From: Streptococcus sp. sy004
GTDB lineage: Bacteria > Bacillota > Bacilli > Lactobacillales > Streptococcaceae
Direction: 5' to 3'
NCBI RefSeq assembly: GCF_007859205.1
Contig: NZ_VOHP01000003.1
Location: 91,101 to 155,100 of the forward strand
Length of the DNA stretch: 64,000 nt
Under the pieces are notes generated by a model. The model was not told the origin of the DNA, searched no databases, and saw only the letters and a program-made list of their open reading frames with translations. Both the position numbers and the translations under genes were made by a program. Position 1 is the first letter of the stretch. Every line of letters begins with the position of its first letter. Shown here one piece after another: positions 38,361 to 46,677 of the stretch.

Positions 38361-39980
38361 TTGCTAACAGTTTCAGACGTGTCACTGCGTTTCAGTGATC
38401 GTAAACTTTTTGACGATGTTAATATCAAATTTACAGCTGGTAATACCTATGGCCTAATTGGTGCTAATGGTGCTGGAAAATCAACTTTTCTAAAGATTTT
38501 GGCTGGTGATATTGAACCAAGTACAGGTCATATTTCCCTTGGTCCAGATGAGCGTCTTTCTGTCCTTCGTCAGAATCATTTTGACTATGAAGAAGAGCGC
38601 GTGATTGATGTGGTTATTATGGGTAACCAAACACTCTATGACATCATGAAAGAAAAAGATGCCATCTACATGAAAGAAGATTTTTCTGACGAAGATGGTG
38701 TCCGTGCAGCCGAGTTAGAGGGAGAATTTGCAGAACTTGGTGGTTGGGAAGCCGAAAGTGAAGCTGCACAACTCCTACAAAACCTTAATATTGCTGAAGA
38801 CTTGCACTATCAAACCATGAGCGAGTTGGCTAATGGAGATAAGGTAAAAGTTCTCTTAGCCAAGGCATTGTTTGGTAAACCAGACGTTCTTTTACTTGAC
38901 GAGCCAACCAACGGTTTGGATATTCAATCAATTAACTGGTTGGAAGATTTCCTAATTGACTTTGAAAATACTGTTATCGTTGTTTCCCATGACCGTCACT
39001 TCTTAAACAAAGTTTGTACGCACATGGCTGACCTAGATTTCGGTAAAATCAAACTCTTTGTTGGTAACTATGATTTTTGGAAAGAATCATCTGAACTGGC
39101 TGCTCGCTTACAAGCTGACCGCAATGCTAAAGCTGAAGAAAAAATCAAGGAATTACAAGAATTCGTTGCTCGTTTCTCTGCCAACGCCTCTAAATCAAAA
39201 CAAGCAACTTCTCGTAAAAAAATGCTTGATAAGATTGAACTTGAAGAAATTGTTCCGTCAAGTCGCAAGTATCCATTTATCAACTTCAAAGCTGAGCGTG
39301 AGATTGGTAATGACCTTTTGACCGTTGAAGATTTGAAAGTGACCATTGACGGTGAAGTTATCTTAGACAATATCAGCTTTATCCTACGTCCAGGTGACAA
39401 GACTGCCTTGATTGGGCAAAACGATATTCAAACAACTGCCCTAATTCGTGCCCTAATGGGTGATATTGACTATGAAGGAACCATTAAATGGGGCGTAACA
39501 ACTAGTCGTAGTTATCTACCAAAAGATAATTCTCGTGATTTTGCCAGTGGTGAAACCATTCTTGAATGGCTGCGTCAGTTCGCTAGCAAAGAAGAAGACG
39601 ATAATACCTTCCTTCGTGGTTTCTTAGGTCGTATGCTCTTCTCTGGCGATGATGTTAATAAATCCGTTAATGTCCTGTCAGGAGGAGAGAAAGTTCGTGT
39701 GATGTTATCTAAACTCATGCTCATTAAATCAAATGTCCTAGTACTTGATGACCCGACTAATCACTTGGATCTCGAATCTATCTCAAGTCTTAACGATGGA
39801 CTTAAAGATTTCAAAGAAAGTATCATTTTTGCCAGTCATGACCATGAATTTATTCAAACCCTAGCTAATCACATTATTGTGATTTCAAAAAATGGGGTCA
39901 TTGACCGAATTGATGAAACCTACGATGAATTTCTTGAAAACAAGGAAGTCCAAGAAAAAGTCCAAGAACTTTGGAAATAA
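38361..39980 (+). CDS. ABC-F family ATPase (YbiT/YkpA type)
   Basis: A 539-residue duplicated ABC ATPase without membrane segments. NBD1: Walker A GANGAGKST, signature-like LANGDKVKVLLAKAL, Walker B VLLLDEPTNGLD. Then a linker with a KxxxATSRKKMLDKIE motif, and NBD2: degenerate Walker A GQNDIQTTAL, signature LSGGEKVRVMLSKL, Walker B VLVLDDPTNHLD. Such ABC-F proteins act on ribosomes; this subgroup is not a classical resistance factor. The start is TTG at 38361 (GAGGT upstream), giving the family N-terminus (M)LTVSDVSLRF; 23 codons upstream are dropped. Confidence 0.9.
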   Translation: MLTVSDVSLRFSDRKLFDDVNIKFTAGNTYGLIGANGAGKSTFLKILAGDIEPSTGHISLGPDERLSVLRQNHFDYEEERVIDVVIMGNQTLYDIMKEKDAIYMKEDFSDEDGVRAAELEGEFAELGGWEAESEAAQLLQNLNIAEDLHYQTMSELANGDKVKVLLAKALFGKPDVLLLDEPTNGLDIQSINWLEDFLIDFENTVIVVSHDRHFLNKVCTHMADLDFGKIKLFVGNYDFWKESSELAARLQADRNAKAEEKIKELQEFVARFSANASKSKQATSRKKMLDKIELEEIVPSSRKYPFINFKAEREIGNDLLTVEDLKVTIDGEVILDNISFILRPGDKTALIGQNDIQTTALIRALMGDIDYEGTIKWGVTTSRSYLPKDNSRDFASGETILEWLRQFASKEEDDNTFLRGFLGRMLFSGDDVNKSVNVLSGGEKVRVMLSKLMLIKSNVLVLDDPTNHLDLESISSLNDGLKDFKESIIFASHDHEFIQTLANHIIVISKNGVIDRIDETYDEFLENKEVQEKVQELWK

Positions 39981-39981
39981 G

Positions 39982-40005
39982 AGAGTTGGCTACCCAACTC
40001 TTTTT
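39982..40005 (+). terminator. Terminator after the ABC-F gene
   Basis: Stem AGAGTTGG/CCAACTCT with a 4-nt loop and TTTT. Confidence 0.85.
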
Positions 40006-40042
40006 CTTAATCACACTTTTTCATTATTAAAAAGGAAAATCT

Positions 40043-42625
40043 ATGTTTAATATTCACAAAAAAAGAGAAAAAACAAACTACCTTTTCTATCTATCTGCTT
40101 TTTTACTACCACTTATCATTATCTTTATTAGTTTACTTAGTCAAGGTATCTCTTGGGGTGCTGATCGCACTATCTTAGCCAGTGACGGTTTTCATCAATA
40201 TGTTGTCTTTGCTGAGACGCTAAAAAATATCCTTCACGGACAAGACAGTCTATTTTATACCTTCACCAGTGGCTTAGGACTAAACTTCTATGCACTCATT
40301 AGTTATTATCTAGGAAGTTTTCTCTCACCTATTTTTTATTTCTTTAATAATACTAATATGCCTGATGCCATCTACCTTGTAACCTTGGTTAAATTTGGCT
40401 TAATTGGACTTTCTAGTGCTTACAGTTTGAAAAAACTTTACAGTAATGTCAAGTTGCCTCTAATCCTTGTCTTATCTGCTTCTTACAGTCTGATGAGTTT
40501 TGCTACTAGTCAATTAGAAATTAACATGTGGCTTGATGTCTTTATTCTAGTCCCTCTGATTATCCTAGGTTTACACCAATTACTCAATCAATCAGGCTAT
40601 CTTCTTTACTATCTCACGTTGACAACTCTTTTTATCCAAAACTATTATTTTGGATTTATGACAGCTATCTTCTTAACCCTTTATTTTATAGTTCAGCAAA
40701 CCAAAACTTCTGGATGGAAAAAGATTTTACAAAACTTTAAATCATTTACCATCGTGTCAATCTTAGCTGGTCTATCTAGTGCGATTATGCTTTTGCCAAC
40801 CTATCTTGACCTTAAAGCTCATGGTGAAAAGTTTACTGAAATCACTAAACTCTTTACAGAAGGCGCTTGGTATCTTGATTTATTTGCAAAAAACTTCATT
40901 GGAGCCTATGATACGACGAAGTTTGGTGCCATTCCTATGATTTATGTTGGTTTATTACCACTTATTCTAGCCTTGACCTACTTTACAATCTCGTCAATCA
41001 AATGGCAAATCAGACTAGCTTATGCCCTACTCTTTCTCTTTTTAATTGTGAGTTTCTACTTCCAACCACTTGATTTAATGTGGCAAGGGATGCATGCTCC
41101 AAATATGTTTTTACATCGTTATGCTTGGTTATTATCTTTTTTAATTATTCTGCTAGCAGGAAAGAGTCTAAATCACCTATCAGAATTAAATTGGAAACAT
41201 TTTTTGCCGGCTTTATTTTCTCTGAGTCTAGGCTTTATTGCCACAGGATTTTTTACGAAAAGATATGATTTTCTAGAATTTAACCAGTTCATCTTAACCG
41301 CTATTTTTATGCTTGCTTATGCCACTATTTTGATTTCTCACGCTCAAAAGCAAATTAGTTTTTTAGTGTTTACAATATTTACGCTAATCTTTACTATTGG
41401 CGAAACAAGTATCAACACCTACTACCAAGTTAGTGGTCTAAGAGAAGAATGGGTCTTTCCAACCAAAGAATCCTATTCTAAAAATCTTAAAGAAATTAAC
41501 AAGATTGTCAAATATGCTAAAGACAATTCAAATACTTTTTTCCGTATGGAACGTCTCTATCCTCAGACTGGTAACGATAGTATGAAATTTAATTACTATG
41601 GTCTATCACAATTTTCATCAATTCGTAATCGATCATCTAGTAGTTTATTAGATAGACTAGGTTTCAAATCTACAGGAACCAACTTAAATTTACGTTATCA
41701 AAACAATACGATTATCATGGATAGCTTGCTTGGCATTAAATATAATTTTAGTCAAAAGATGCCAAATAAATTTGGTTTTGAACAAGTTTTTGAAGATACA
41801 GGTATGAAACTCTATCAGAATCAATATGCTAGCCAACTTGGTCTGCTAACTAATGGAGTTTACAAGAATATTGACATTACTGTAAACACACTTGACAATC
41901 AATCTAAATTACTCAATCAAATTTCAGGTCTTTCTCTTAATTACTTTACTAAATTAAATGCTAATATGGAAGCTGGGGCTACTATTCTTGATAAACAAGT
42001 CACCGTAAAACCTAATACTGAAGGAACTACTAGTGTTAGCTATACTGTCCAAGTACCAGCTAACCGTCAAGTTTATGTTAGTGTTCCTAATTTAACATTC
42101 AATAATAAAGACACCAAAAATTTCCAGATAAATATTGATGGAACTGATTATAACTATACCATATCAAATGTTTACAGCTTATTTAATCTAGGAGCGTATT
42201 TAGAAGCAGGAACACATCGTATTACTTTTAAGTTTGGAAAAGAACAAGAAGTCAACTTTACTGCACCTAATTTTTATGCGATTAACTTGACTAACTACCA
42301 AGAAGCGATGTCTGTAATCAATCAGCGAACGATTCAAGTTAGCACAACACAAAATCAAGTCACTGCTTTTTACTCAACGGACAAGAAAAGTTCAATTCTC
42401 TTTACCATCCCTTACGATAAAGGATGGACAGCTAAGCAAAATGGTCATCAACTACCGATTAGACGAGCACAAAATGGTTTCATGGTTGTTGATGTTCCGG
42501 CAGGAAGTGGTAATGTTACCCTTAGCTTCATTCCACAAGGATTTATCTTAGGAATTGGGTTATCCTTAATCGGCATTTTGGGAATGACTGGTTATTATAT
42601 TTATCAACGTCAATCAAAAAAATAA
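40043..42625 (+). CDS. YfhO family membrane protein
   Basis: An 860-residue YfhO protein: about 12-13 hydrophobic segments in the first 460 residues (first external loop has DRTILASDGFHQYVVF), an extracellular domain of about 370 residues, then a last membrane segment (GFILGIGLSLIGILGMTGYYI) and a basic tail. YfhO-like proteins are GT-C-fold enzymes; in Bacillus YfhO is linked to lipoteichoic acid glycosylation. A similar wall/teichoic polymer role is inferred. It stands alone with a strong terminator. Confidence 0.85.
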   Translation: MFNIHKKREKTNYLFYLSAFLLPLIIIFISLLSQGISWGADRTILASDGFHQYVVFAETLKNILHGQDSLFYTFTSGLGLNFYALISYYLGSFLSPIFYFFNNTNMPDAIYLVTLVKFGLIGLSSAYSLKKLYSNVKLPLILVLSASYSLMSFATSQLEINMWLDVFILVPLIILGLHQLLNQSGYLLYYLTLTTLFIQNYYFGFMTAIFLTLYFIVQQTKTSGWKKILQNFKSFTIVSILAGLSSAIMLLPTYLDLKAHGEKFTEITKLFTEGAWYLDLFAKNFIGAYDTTKFGAIPMIYVGLLPLILALTYFTISSIKWQIRLAYALLFLFLIVSFYFQPLDLMWQGMHAPNMFLHRYAWLLSFLIILLAGKSLNHLSELNWKHFLPALFSLSLGFIATGFFTKRYDFLEFNQFILTAIFMLAYATILISHAQKQISFLVFTIFTLIFTIGETSINTYYQVSGLREEWVFPTKESYSKNLKEINKIVKYAKDNSNTFFRMERLYPQTGNDSMKFNYYGLSQFSSIRNRSSSSLLDRLGFKSTGTNLNLRYQNNTIIMDSLLGIKYNFSQKMPNKFGFEQVFEDTGMKLYQNQYASQLGLLTNGVYKNIDITVNTLDNQSKLLNQISGLSLNYFTKLNANMEAGATILDKQVTVKPNTEGTTSVSYTVQVPANRQVYVSVPNLTFNNKDTKNFQINIDGTDYNYTISNVYSLFNLGAYLEAGTHRITFKFGKEQEVNFTAPNFYAINLTNYQEAMSVINQRTIQVSTTQNQVTAFYSTDKKSSILFTIPYDKGWTAKQNGHQLPIRRAQNGFMVVDVPAGSGNVTLSFIPQGFILGIGLSLIGILGMTGYYIYQRQSKK

Positions 42626-42626
42626 G

Positions 42627-42658
42627 AAAAACTTCTGAGTAAACCTCAGAAGTTTTTT
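42627..42658 (+). terminator. Terminator after yfhO
   Basis: 13-bp stem AAAAACTTCTGAG/CTCAGAAGTTTTT with a 5-nt loop, then T. Confidence 0.9.
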
Positions 42659-42667
42659 AATGATTAA

Positions 42668-42694
42668 AATAAAAACAACTGCTAAGCAGTTGTT
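42668..42694 (-). terminator. Terminator after tRNA-Glu
   Basis: Stem AACAACTGC/GCAGTTGTT with a 3-nt loop; a T-rich run follows on the minus strand. Confidence 0.85.
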
Positions 42695-42698
42695 AGAA

Positions 42699-42770
42699 CA
42701 GTCCGTACGGGATTCGAACCCGTGTTACCGCCGTGAAAAGGCGGTGTCTTAACCCCTTGACCAACGGACC
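42699..42770 (-). tRNA. tRNA-Glu(TTC)
   Basis: A 72-nt cloverleaf on the minus strand: acceptor GGTCCGT/ACGGACT with a G1-U72 wobble pair, anticodon stem CCGCC/GGCGG around TTTTCAC giving TTC, T-arm GGGTTCGAATCCC. CCA not encoded. Confidence 0.95.
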
Positions 42771-42882
42771 ATGTCGTAATCACCTATTACTTTTATTATT
42801 ATAACAGAAAAATTTAGTTTGTCTAGTCTTTTTTCAAAAAAAATTTAATTTTTTTCTAAAATGATCAAGCTAAGATTATCAA

Positions 42883-42912
42883 TTGACAAATTAGCTAATA
42901 TTTTGATAGAAT
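42883..42912 (+). promoter_or_regulatory. tRNA-Arg promoter
   Basis: TTGACA (42883-42888), 18-bp spacer, TAGAAT (42907-42912). Confidence 0.8.
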
Positions 42913-42924
42913 TAGTTGTATTGA

Positions 42925-42998
42925 GGTTCCATAGCTCAGCTGGATAGAGCATTCGCCTTCTAAGCGAACGGTCGCAGGTTCGAATCCTGCTGGAATCA
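42925..42998 (+). tRNA. tRNA-Arg(TCT)
   Basis: A 74-nt cloverleaf: acceptor GGTTCCA/TGGAATC with discriminator A, anticodon stem TTCGC/GCGAA around CTTCTAA giving TCT, T-arm AGGTTCGAATCCT. Single gene with its own promoter and terminator. Confidence 0.95.
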
Positions 42999-43001
42999 TA
43001 T

Positions 43002-43030
43002 AACCGTCTAGCCTAGGCTAGACGGTTTTT
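43002..43030. terminator. Shared terminator of tRNA-Arg and the DUF1275 gene
   Basis: 12-bp stem AACCGTCTAGCC/GGCTAGACGGTT with a TA centre; it contains the DUF1275 stop codon. Confidence 0.85.
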
Positions 43031-43686
43031 CGTTCTATAATGAGTTGATAATTGATATAAAACATTGGCAACAATAAGAAAATAAGGGCGGATTCTCCAA
43101 ATTGAACAGATAAACTTGTTGATAATAAAACCCCTAAACCAAAACTAATAATGGTAATAAAGATATAGCAACCTTGTTTAAATAACATCATATCTTTTTC
43201 CATCCACCCCTTGATAACTAAATAAGCTGAATTCTTAACATTACCTGTCATCATCACATTAGCATAAGGAGCCCCTCTAAGATGTCTGAACGTTTCAATT
43301 TGCACTGAAGCTGCTAAAGACAAAATCGCAATAGTTAAAGAGTGCCCTATGATGGGATTTAAAATAATTGCAAAAAAAACTAAACTTGTCATCATTAAAC
43401 TACCAGATAAATGCCAAGGTAGCTTTCTTTTGACGCAATAGGATCGTGCTAAATAAGTCAAGGCTTGACCTAGCATAAAGAAAACAATTGGCACTAGAAA
43501 AAGAAGGGAAGTTGCAAAAGCACCTTTAGCTAGATGGTAAGCTAAAAAAACCACGTTACCTGATTGGATACCTGCAAATCGACCTCCTTGAGTAACCAAG
43601 GTAAAGGCATTCATATAGCCACTGATAAAGGTTAAACAACTAGCAAAACGTAAACCTTCAAAAATACGATAATGTTTTTTTGACAT
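43018..43686 (-). CDS. YoaK family membrane protein (DUF1275)
   Basis: A 222-residue membrane protein with about six hydrophobic segments and the DUF1275 signatures FISGYMNAFTLVTQGGRFAGIQSGNVVFLA near the start and RHLRGAPYANVMMTGN in the middle. Function unknown. It is separated from rlmH by a 25-nt gap filled by a parS site. Confidence 0.85.
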   Translation of the reverse strand: MSKKHYRIFEGLRFASCLTFISGYMNAFTLVTQGGRFAGIQSGNVVFLAYHLAKGAFATSLLFLVPIVFFMLGQALTYLARSYCVKRKLPWHLSGSLMMTSLVFFAIILNPIIGHSLTIAILSLAASVQIETFRHLRGAPYANVMMTGNVKNSAYLVIKGWMEKDMMLFKQGCYIFITIISFGLGVLLSTSLSVQFGESALIFLLLPMFYINYQLIIERKTV

Positions 43687-43697
43687 TTTTTCTTCCT

Positions 43698-43713
43698 TGT
43701 TTCACGTGAAACT
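43698..43713. promoter_or_regulatory. parS site between rlmH and the DUF1275 gene
   Basis: TGTTTCACGTGAAACT, 15 of 16 matches to parS; it overlaps the rlmH stop codon (43712-43714). Nearest parS to oriC in this window. Confidence 0.92.
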
Positions 43714-44191
43714 ACTTATGATAGGGACTTCCTTGTTGAATCATAAAAGCTCGATAAACTTGTTCTAACAAGACCAAACGCATTAATTGATGAGGTAGAG
43801 TAAATTGGCCAAAGCTCATTAAAAAATTTGCCCGTGATTTAACTTGCTGTGCTAAACCGAGACTCCCACCAATGACAAAAGTGATGTCTGAAAAACCTTT
43901 AAGCGTTGTATCAGCCAAAAACTTACTGAAATTTTCAGAGGATAATTGCTGACCTTCAATGGCCAAAGCAATCACACATTCACGTTCAGAAATTTTACTT
44001 AGAATTCGCTCGGCTTCTTTATCCATGATTTGCTGATTTTCAGCTAGACTTGCCTTATCAGGTGTTTTTTCATCAGCTAATTCAATTAAATCTAGTTTTG
44101 TAAATCGCCCCAATCGCTTACTATACTCTGCAATACCATCTTTAAGGTATTTTTCTTTAAGTTTTCCTACTGAAATAATTTTGACTTTCAT
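43712..44191 (-). CDS. rlmH: 23S rRNA (pseudouridine-1915-N3)-methyltransferase RlmH
   Basis: A 159-residue SPOUT methyltransferase, exactly the family length: [41 protein letters not shown] and C-terminal [28 protein letters not shown]. It methylates pseudouridine 1915 in helix 69. Its position beside htrA-parB-dnaA is standard. A -10 box (TG-C-TATACT, 44198-44206 minus) ends 6 nt before the ATG and there is no ribosome binding site, so the mRNA may be leaderless. Confidence 0.97.
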   Translation of the reverse strand: MKVKIISVGKLKEKYLKDGIAEYSKRLGRFTKLDLIELADEKTPDKASLAENQQIMDKEAERILSKISERECVIALAIEGQQLSSENFSKFLADTTLKGFSDITFVIGGSLGLAQQVKSRANFLMSFGQFTLPHQLMRLVLLEQVYRAFMIQQGSPYHK

Positions 44192-44197
44192 AAATCT

Positions 44198-44226
44198 AGT
44201 ATAGCACAAGTCTATTTTTTCAACAA
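44198..44226 (-). promoter_or_regulatory. rlmH promoter
   Basis: Minus strand TTGTTG (44221-44226), 17-bp spacer, TGC-TATACT; the -10 ends 6 nt before the ATG. Confidence 0.65.
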
Positions 44227-44228
44227 AC

Positions 44229-44324
44229 TTATCCACAATTTAAAACTTAAAATTGATTAAGTAAAACCTAGTTAATAGCAAAGAAGTTAACTGATTTCAA
44301 AACTTATCCACAACTTGTGTATAA
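44229..44324. promoter_or_regulatory. DnaA-box cluster upstream of htrA
   Basis: TTATCCACA at 44229-44237 and 44304-44312 (plus), and TTATACACA at 44316-44324 (minus). The last two form an inverted repeat, AACTTATCCACAA/CTTGTGTATAAGTT. Confidence 0.8.
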
Positions 44325-44364
44325 GTTCTTGTTGATAATTAAGTTAAACTTAAGTTAAATTTGC

Positions 44365-44370
44365 TATAAT
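44365..44370 (+). promoter_or_regulatory. htrA -10 box
   Basis: TG-C-TATAAT, 27 nt before the GTG start of htrA; the -35 is weak. Confidence 0.6.
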
Positions 44371-44396
44371 AAGGATAAAAATAAAAGGAGAATACT

Positions 44397-45608
44397 GTGG
44401 AAACTAATAAAACATCTATTTTCAAAAAATTGATTAAAACTGGTTTTATTCTTCTAGTCGGATTTGTTGGTGGTTGGATGGCCATGCTAATGATGAACCA
44501 AAATAATCTAACAACTACTAGTCAGGTTAAAACTAGCCAAGTGACTTATCAAAACGAAACCTCAACCAGTAAGGCAGTTAAAGTCGTTCAAGATGCCGTT
44601 GTTTCTGTCATCAACTATCAGAAAAACTCAGCTGGTTCTAGTCTAGCTAGTCTATTTGGCGGCATAGAAACTACTGATGAGCGTCTTGATGAAGAATCTG
44701 ATTTACAAGTCTATGGGGAAGGTTCTGGCGTTATTTATAAAAAAGATGGTAAATATGCCTATCTCGTAACCAATAACCACGTCATCAACGGGGCTGAAAA
44801 AATTGAAATTCTCTTAGCCGATGGCACAAAGGTTACTGGTAAGTTAATCGGTTCAGATACTTATTCTGATTTAGCTGTTGTTCGTATTTCTTCTGAAAAG
44901 GTTAAAAATGTCGCAGAATTTGCTGATTCATCTGCTTTGACAGTAGGAGAAACAGCTATTGCTATCGGCAGTCCTTTGGGTAGTGAATATGCCAATTCTG
45001 TCACTCAAGGAATTGTTTCTAGTCTTAGTCGAACTGTCACTTCTACGGATGAAAATGGTCAAACCATTTCAACTAACGCTATCCAAACTGATGCAGCCAT
45101 TAACCCTGGAAATTCTGGTGGGGCTTTGGTCAATATTCAAGGTCAAGTAATCGGTATTAACTCAAGTAAAATTGCAACAAGCCGATTAAACTCTAGTCTC
45201 TCAGTAGAGGGCATGGGCTTTGCTATCCCATCTAATGATGTTGTTGAAATCATTAAACAATTAGAAGACAATGGTTCCGTTAACCGTCCAGCTCTTGGTA
45301 TTTCTATGGTAAATCTTAATCAACTTTCTACCACTGCCATTGGTCAACTAAAAATTCCTGAAGACCTAACTTCTGGTATTGTTGTCGCAGCAGTTCAGAC
45401 TGGTATGCCGTCAGATGGAAAGTTAGAAAAATATGACGTGATTACAGAAATTGATGGTCAAGAAGTCAATAATACCAGCGATTTACAGAGCCTTATTTAC
45501 AAGCATAAGATAGGTGATGACATGACTATTACCTTCTATAGAGGCACTAAAAAGATGACGGAAACCATTAAACTAACTAAAAGTACTCAAGATTTATCAC
45601 GTCAATAA
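44397..45608 (+). CDS. htrA: Serine protease HtrA (DegP-like)
   Basis: A 403-residue membrane-anchored protease. One membrane segment (about residues 12-35) is followed by a trypsin-like domain with catalytic His128 (NNHVINGA), Asp158 (YSDLAVV) and Ser240 (PGNSGGAL), and a single C-terminal PDZ domain (about 290-395). It degrades misfolded exported proteins and, in streptococci, modulates competence and virulence factors. The start is GTG with AAAAGGAG before it. It ends in a strong terminator before parB. Confidence 0.96.
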   Translation: METNKTSIFKKLIKTGFILLVGFVGGWMAMLMMNQNNLTTTSQVKTSQVTYQNETSTSKAVKVVQDAVVSVINYQKNSAGSSLASLFGGIETTDERLDEESDLQVYGEGSGVIYKKDGKYAYLVTNNHVINGAEKIEILLADGTKVTGKLIGSDTYSDLAVVRISSEKVKNVAEFADSSALTVGETAIAIGSPLGSEYANSVTQGIVSSLSRTVTSTDENGQTISTNAIQTDAAINPGNSGGALVNIQGQVIGINSSKIATSRLNSSLSVEGMGFAIPSNDVVEIIKQLEDNGSVNRPALGISMVNLNQLSTTAIGQLKIPEDLTSGIVVAAVQTGMPSDGKLEKYDVITEIDGQEVNNTSDLQSLIYKHKIGDDMTITFYRGTKKMTETIKLTKSTQDLSRQ

Positions 45609-45638
45609 AATTGACAGAAATATTGACAAGAGGAACTC

Positions 45639-45670
45639 ATACCTTTACAATAGTGTAAAGGTATTTTTTA
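45639..45670 (+). terminator. htrA terminator
   Basis: 11-bp stem ATACCTTTACA/TGTAAAGGTAT with a 4-nt loop and a T tract, only 18 nt before the parB ATG. Confidence 0.9.
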
Positions 45671-45687
45671 TTGACAAGGAAGTTTAC

Positions 45688-46455
45688 ATGACTGATTTAT
45701 TCGCCAAAATTAAGCTAACTGATATCACACCGAATCCCTATCAGCCACGCCTACATTTTAAGCCTGAAGAATTAGAGGAATTAAGCCTGTCAATCAAAGA
45801 ACATGGCCTTATTCAACCAATAATCGTTAGAAAATCTGATATTTTCGGTTATGAACTTATTGCTGGGGAACGTCGGTTTAGGGCAGCAAAATTAGCTGGA
45901 TTGATAGAAGTTCCTGCAGTGATCAAAGAACTTTCTGATCAAGAAAGCATGACGCAAGCAATCATAGAAAATTTACAACGCTCCAATCTTAACCCGATCG
46001 AAGAAGCTAAGGCCTATCAGCAAATTTTATCTCAAACTCAGATGACCCAAGAAGAATTGGCTCAAAGCATGGGGAAGTCACGACCTTATATCTCGAATAG
46101 CATTCGTCTCTTACAATTAAGCGAGCAGCTACAAAAAGCTATCGAATTAGGACAATTATCTTCAGGTCACGCGCGACTATTAGTTGGCTTATCAAGAGAA
46201 GAACAAGAAATTTATTTGAACCAGATAAAGGCTCAAAATCTCAGTGTTAGACAGTTAGAACAACTATTACAACCTAAGACAAAAAAAACGCAGCCCAAAC
46301 AGACTGATCTTTTTTCAAGAGATTACGAACTTGAACTCAGTCGTTCACTTGGATTACCTGTCAAAATTTTAACCAAGAAAAAAAATAAGGGGCAAATCAC
46401 TCTAAGTTTTTCATCTGAAGAAGAATTTCAAAAACTTATCAACAAGTTAAAATAA
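45688..46455 (+). CDS. parB: Chromosome partitioning protein ParB
   Basis: A 255-residue ParB/Spo0J: the CTPase/ParB-N motifs NPYQPRLHF, LIQPIIVRKS, GYELIAGERRFRAAKLAG and ENLQRSNLNPIEEAKAYQ, a central HTH (TQEELAQSMGKSRPYISNSIRLLQL) and a C-terminal dimerisation domain. It loads on parS and spreads, recruiting SMC. No parA is next to it, as in other streptococci. AAGGAAG precedes the ATG; since a terminator lies just upstream and no promoter fits in between, it may depend on read-through from htrA. Confidence 0.96.
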   Translation: MTDLFAKIKLTDITPNPYQPRLHFKPEELEELSLSIKEHGLIQPIIVRKSDIFGYELIAGERRFRAAKLAGLIEVPAVIKELSDQESMTQAIIENLQRSNLNPIEEAKAYQQILSQTQMTQEELAQSMGKSRPYISNSIRLLQLSEQLQKAIELGQLSSGHARLLVGLSREEQEIYLNQIKAQNLSVRQLEQLLQPKTKKTQPKQTDLFSRDYELELSRSLGLPVKILTKKKNKGQITLSFSSEEEFQKLINKLK

Positions 46456-46497
46456 CTTGTTAATCTAAGATTTTTCGAAAGCAAACTTTTTAACAAG

Positions 46498-46603
46498 TTA
46501 TCCACGGCAGTTTTCCCTTAAAAACAAGCTCAAACAGGTTTTCCACATACTGTGGAAAACCTGTTTTTAACAATGTTGACTTTTATTAACAGCTTGTGGA
46601 AAA
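46498..46603. promoter_or_regulatory. oriC part 1: DnaA boxes upstream of dnaA
   Basis: TTATCCACG (46498-46506, plus), TTTTCCACA (46539-46547, plus), and the same on the minus strand at 46551-46559 and 46595-46603. The middle two lie in a perfect 16-bp inverted repeat with a TAC centre (46532-46566). Confidence 0.85.
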
Positions 46604-46616
46604 CTTTTTTATTTTG

Positions 46617-46645
46617 TTGGCAAATAAATCCTCTTATGATAAAAT
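46617..46645 (+). promoter_or_regulatory. dnaA promoter
   Basis: TTGGCA (46617-46622), 17-bp spacer, TAAAAT (46640-46645), 14 nt past the last upstream DnaA box, allowing DnaA autoregulation. Confidence 0.75.
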
Positions 46646-46677
46646 AGGAATACCAATTAGACTAGAAAGGAGCTGTT

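Noticed and set aside
39398..39440. Inactivating mutation in the second ATPase site of the ABC-F protein (GQNDIQTTAL)
   Set aside because: A degenerate second Walker A is usual in the YbiT/YkpA subgroup and the signature and Walker B motifs are intact, so I treat it as a family trait.
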